Positions 60,009 through 64,000 of a stretch of 64,000 nt of DNA are shown one piece after another; position 1 is the stretch's first letter, and the number at the start of each line of letters is the position of its first letter. Below the pieces are notes generated by a model that ran no database searches, was not told where the DNA came from, and saw only the letters and a list, made by a program, of their open reading frames with translations. Position numbers and translations under genes: made by a program. The stretch comes from Phascolomyces articulosus (lineage: Eukaryota > Mucoromycota > Mucoromycetes > Mucorales > Lichtheimiaceae): assembly GCA_025677815.1 (NCBI GenBank), contig JAIXMP010000003.1, forward strand, positions 1,178,001 to 1,242,000. Direction: 5' to 3'.

Positions 60009-61187
60009 TGCCGAAATAGAAGAGTGAAGAAAAAAGAATACTAAGCCCTGAATCCAAAGTAAGCGGACCATGGTCATATTTTTTTGTATAACGAATCAGA
60101 AGTCAAAGTAATTTTGACTCACACTAATTCGAAACAGAGGCATTTACCCATCTTTTTCAATTTTAATGCTATTATATATACACCCATCCATTTACTCAGC
60201 TCATGCAGAATGATGCATATATACTGAACCACTTGCTTTATCTTCTACCCCTTGACGTTTTTATATTAAAAGGCATTTCCAAGAAAATTTAAGGCATATT
60301 TTCATTTTTATCTCGGTAGCACACCAGTATGGCATTATGTTACACAGTACTAAACGTTTTAGTCAGAAATCTCTCATTAAGGATCATAATCAGCATGAGC
60401 AATAGTCACCAAAAACAATACGCCCAATTGCACTTTTTTATATTACTTATACATTGACATTATTACTAAATCATGAGCATACTGTTGCAGATGAATAATG
60501 TTTTATATATTTATATTTCTTTCTATTAACAAATGGAACAGAAGCATTCTTCTCGTGATGCACATTGAAGTAGAGAAAACATTGATGCGGCTCAGAATAT
60601 GTAATATGTAACTCATCGAGTATACCTGTACCCATGATATATAAATACCAGTTCTGTATAAAGAAAACATATGCTTACGAAAGAAATATATAGTGTAATC
60701 AAATGAACATGCTCAAAGCCTCTGCATAATAAAAATATGCGTGTCATCTGATGTCCATCCATTATTTTATCGTTAGCATAAAAAATTAGAATCCGTATAT
60801 AATACATTTATATTCAAATATGCTTTATGCATTAATGATTTTTTGAGTTGCTCATAATATAATAACAAAAATATATAGAAGTTTGATTAAGAATTTAGGC
60901 TCATCGTCTGTTTTGCAATTACACAATTTCCTCACCAAACTCATTAGTATCACTGTTGCAAAATGGGGGACGAATTTGGCATATAGAATTTCCATGTAAG
61001 CTATTGTACAAGAAAGTCCTGCAATGATTAGATTCCAGATAACCAAAATGGTTCTTTTTCAATAGTTTATATATGATTCTAGAAAGGAAAGAGTTTGCTG
61101 TACTAAATACAGGCAATTTATTGATTTTATTATTGAATTATGATGGGATCATATTAGCATTAAAATGGTCTTAATAAAAAGATTTTT
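60009..61187. other. intergenic upstream of chorismate mutase
   Basis: Holds the chorismate mutase promoter. The remaining kilobase is AT-rich; small minus-strand frames at 60613-61116 look non-coding or are remote debris of the F-box relic. Confidence 0.55.
60115..60121. promoter_or_regulatory. Gcn4/CPC1-type element TGACTCA
   Basis: A perfect, palindrome-class TGACTCA about 107 bp upstream of the chorismate mutase ATG at 60008. Fungal amino-acid biosynthesis genes are commonly switched on through this element under general amino-acid control. A single short motif can occur by chance. Confidence 0.5.
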
Positions 61188-63148
61188 TTAGCCATCATCA
61201 TCATAATCATCATAACCATCTGTAGAAGAAGTACTCTCAAACAGTGGTACACCAATAGGTTTGAGCTCTAAGCATTTGAGTGTCGATACGTGTTTAATGT
61301 CGAAAGGCAGCTGATGCATCCTAAGCACATTAGAAATACCAGAAATTTTAATGGTCTCGAGTTTTAATCCGGGAAAAATAACCAATGATTGAAAAAAATC
61401 ATGTTCGATTACTTCAAGTTGTTTTCCGTTACCATTTTTTTTGTCGTTGTTTCTATCATTGCTATCTCTATTAACAATGTTTTGTTTCTATTGTTAATGT
61501 TCTTCTTTGGGCGGAGGACGATGTAATGCCCAGAGTTTTTAAACGTTTAAGTTTCTTTAAATGAATCGAGGCTTGTTCCGGTACGATGAATGCCAATGCT
61601 CGCCAATGAATAATACTGACGTCAAATGTAGAGTACAAAGCTGTGTCAATGTGCGTAAGTATCGGAAACTGAAATGGTCAAATGTTAAAATAGGATGCGA
61701 AAGACAATGACCAATGATTATCTGGACTCATTACTATTTCAAGTGTTTGGATGGTGCGTTTGTTTGAGTTTGGAAAACTAATGAGTGAGGTGGAGTTGAA
61801 TTGAATACGATCACAAACAAGTGTTTGGGACCGTGATATTCGATAATCATCAAACACAACAACTAGTCAGAATTGTTTTCTTGGTTATCTTGGTTATATA
61901 CTTTTTGGTTTTGGAAACAAGGTATGGAAGCTCGACGAAGTTTTAAATATTTCAAGATGTCTTGATATTGATGTAAAATTCGGACTGTCTGATGGTACCC
62001 AAGTTGCTGTTAATTAATAGAAAGATGGTACAACTCTTCTTCCTCCTGATGTCGTTGTGCCATAGTAGCAGTGATTGTTTATTCGTGCTCTGTTGATCAT
62101 GTTTTTTATCCTTGGGGTATATTCATCGCGACTATAGCTACAGTATCCAACATAATAGAAAAGCTTTAGACACCATAGCAATAAATTCTCAAATAGTATT
62201 GCATTTCTTCTTTTATCGTCATGTATATAATTAGACCGTTTGTTCTTGATGAGCACAAGAATCATGACTTGGTCCAATAAAGTATAGAAGGTTGGGGTAT
62301 TTCTTTAGAATAGGTTCAAATCGGTACTGTGGGTATAATACCACATCAATATGTAAATAGACAAGACTGCCAAAAGTTGTATGGTCCACAGTTGACATTG
62401 AGTGCGACTGTTTTGTGGTTATAATATCATTGACGACCCTGGTGAGCCGTTATCGTTATCGTTATTGCTGTTATTACGTTTATTTTTTATCCTGGTGGTT
62501 TTAAGTTGTACATATCCATGGAAATTTTACGAACTTTTCGTTAATATGTAAAATGAGTAAGATGAGGACACGTACAAGGTAGATGAGCAAAGGGAACGTT
62601 GAATTCGTGATTCCCAGGATCGAGATAATCGACTATCAGATAACTGCAACAATCGAAGAAACGCGATGTGATCCACAATATTACAGTTATTAAACACTGT
62701 ATATATTTATCCCAAGATATAATTTTTTAAATATTGGATATATTATTTTATACCAACTTGGATAAACTGTTGTGCTCTTTTTACCTAGTGCATCAACCCC
62801 ATCGCATCCAAAGTCAATAGCTAACTTTTGCATAATATAATATAGATGATCTTCTGTTTTCATGGGGTTAAATACAATACTTTTAACATGGCTTCCAAAG
62901 CAATATTCAATACGACGATCGTGTAGTATACATAATACATTCCGTTTTGAGAATTATAAATTTCTCCAGTTGTTATGCGTATATTGTGGTACGCGATTAA
63001 ACCAGTCCTTTGAGATTGTCATACACGTCAAATAAACTTCCTATTGAAGGAATGAAAAGATAGTGACAATAATATCAAAATCAGGTAGATCAATAAACAA
63101 TGAACCATTGTTTTTTGACAAACTCTTGATTGAATTATCAAGGTTCAT
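61188..63148 (-). pseudogene. F-box/LRR protein pseudogene
   Basis: Read on the minus strand from an ATG at 63148. An F-box-like segment (LFIDLPDFDIIVTIFSFLQ, then EVYLTCMTISKDWFNRV) is interrupted by an in-frame TAG exactly inside the F-box. An in-frame TAA follows about 35 codons later (after NNWRNL), and coding-like sequence continues (HDRRIEYCFGSHVKSIVF and MQKLAIDFGCDGVDALG). After an apparent intron (about 62786-62702) LRR-like sequence resumes (NIVDHIAFLRLLQLSDSRL), then decays through several frames. A final LRR-like piece at 61385-61188 reads LKLETIKISGISNVLRM and LKCLELKPIGVP. The gene type resembles the intact F-box/LRR gene at 15079, but it is not obviously a copy of it. Confidence 0.7.
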
Positions 63149-63777
63149 GGTTGTTGATACTGTGATGGGGATGGTTTAATGAAAGTAAGATGGGAATTCT
63201 GCATGTGTTCATATTTTGTAAAAACAACAAATAAGGATACTAGGTGTTTCTAATATGTAAATTTTATTTCTCAAATCTAAAAATGAGAAACAATTTACTA
63301 TTGACGAAGAATTTCCTGTTGCTGTATCCCTTATATTGAAGGATTCGTATTCATAAGACCTCCTCAGCTTATGACACGATTATTGTATTATCTTGTTGTT
63401 GTGTAAATAAGGTTATTCTTAGGTCTTTACGAGTATGATTGAAAATAAAAAACAAGGTACAGTGAAGAATATTTCAAGAATAGACTATTATGATATTTTT
63501 GTTTCTTGGGTTATCCAAGTAAGTACCTTAGCACATCAACCGTTCATGAGAGCTTGTTTAAAGTTATGGAAAAAAAACGCCTCATCAGCGTAAAGCTAGT
63601 TGCATAAAAAAGATCAGAAGCTTAACGGAGTTTTACCTTTTATATAACAAAAAATCGGTGGCTTTGAATGAATTTTGATACCATCCAATTTTTTTCAATT
63701 TTCTCTTTGACACTGAAAAGAAAAACCTTTTTTCTCGTTTAATTCTTTAATTCTTTTTTTTTATATTTATAAATACC
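63149..63777. other. intergenic, promoter of the GAR-rich gene
   Basis: AT-rich. T/A-rich tracts lie in the last 140 bp and TTTATAAATA is 5-15 bp before the start codon, too close for a TATA box. No other gene seen. Confidence 0.55.
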
Positions 63778-64000
63778 ATGGCATTCGATAATCGTGGTGG
63801 AAGAGGCGGTCGCGGAGGATTCGGAGGCGGTCGCGGTGGTGGCCGTGGTGGATTCGGCGGCGATCGCGGTGGTCGTGGTGGTGGACGAGGTGGCCGTGGT
63901 GGAGGCCGTGGCGGTTTCGGTGGCGATCGCGGCGGTCGAGGCGGCGGTCGTGGTGGCATTAGCAAAGGTGGTCGCGGTGGCGGTGGCCGTGGACGTGGTG
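63778..64000 (+). CDS. probable fibrillarin (Nop1), N-terminal GAR domain, cut by window edge
   Basis: The first 74 codons are open: MAFDNRGGRGGRGGFGGGRG and then repeated RGG/GGF/GDRGG units, with one ISKGGRGG interruption. A glycine/arginine-rich start with phenylalanines and a short MAF beginning is typical of fibrillarin, the nucleolar 2'-O-methyltransferase guided by C/D snoRNAs. Arg would be a methylation target. Other GAR proteins (Gar1, Nsr1/nucleolin, uS5) remain possible because the catalytic domain is outside the window. GC content jumps sharply here because of Gly/Arg codons. Confidence 0.65.
   Translation, partial: MAFDNRGGRGGRGGFGGGRGGGRGGFGGDRGGRGGGRGGRGGGRGGFGGDRGGRGGGRGGISKGGRGGGGRGRG

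Noticed and set aside
63575..63770. PAC-like (cctcatcagcg) and RRPE-like elements before the GAR-rich gene
   Set aside because: Both differ from the yeast ribosome-biogenesis consensus by at least one position, too weak to list.
1..64000. CRISPR arrays, bacterial operons, insertion sequences or origins
   Set aside because: The window is eukaryotic with spliced genes; I saw no spaced direct-repeat array and no transposase gene.

Overview
The window is nuclear DNA of an early-diverging (Mucoromycota, probably Mucorales-type) filamentous fungus. The evidence is AT-rich intergenic DNA with many homopolymer runs, dense short introns (about 43-280 nt, mostly GTAAGT-like donors and TAG/CAG acceptors), CAA/ACA-rich low-complexity coding stretches, and an INTS2-like Integrator subunit, a complex absent from most Dikarya. 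I assembled spliced gene models by hand. Every multi-exon model listed as intact closes in frame across all its junctions.

Layout. 60-9255: a 2,436-residue hybrid histidine kinase of the Chk1/Mak2/Mak3 class (pseudokinase, AAA-type ATPase, GAF, HisKA, HATPase, receiver). 9.3-12 kb: a 130-bp inverted-repeat element and a broken hypothetical gene. 12073-14922 (-): an Integrator INTS2-like gene matching only the C-terminal half of the animal protein, head to head with a TPR/F-box/LRR gene (15079-17509). 19904-21608: an arrestin-domain adaptor. 22566-28555: a large SCAP (SREBP cleavage-activating protein) homologue with an unusual cysteine-rich tail. 29710-29970: a small secreted protein. 31652-37842: two tandem Trk-type potassium transporters. 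38120-41402: an NBR1-type selective autophagy receptor (PB1, three ZZ fingers, FW, candidate LIR, UBA).

41.4-53.2 kb is gene-poor and looks like accessory DNA. It holds a broken secreted-protein gene, a small cysteine-containing secreted protein, two tandem intronless HET-domain paralogues and a CAP/PR-1 secreted protein. From 53 kb the density rises again: a secreted GH37 trehalase (-), a poly-Q protein with a conserved C-terminal beta-sandwich-like domain and a 14-nt microexon (-), chorismate mutase (-) with a Gcn4-type site upstream and a 22-nt microexon, a decayed F-box/LRR gene (-), and the GAR-rich start of a probable fibrillarin running off the right edge.

The genes are individually transcribed eukaryotic units rather than an operon. 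Themes are sensing and signalling (histidine kinase, SCAP, arrestin), ion and carbon supply (Trk pair, trehalase), protein turnover (F-box, NBR1) and a possible recognition/secretion island (HET pair with secreted proteins). Family assignments come from motif recognition without database searches.
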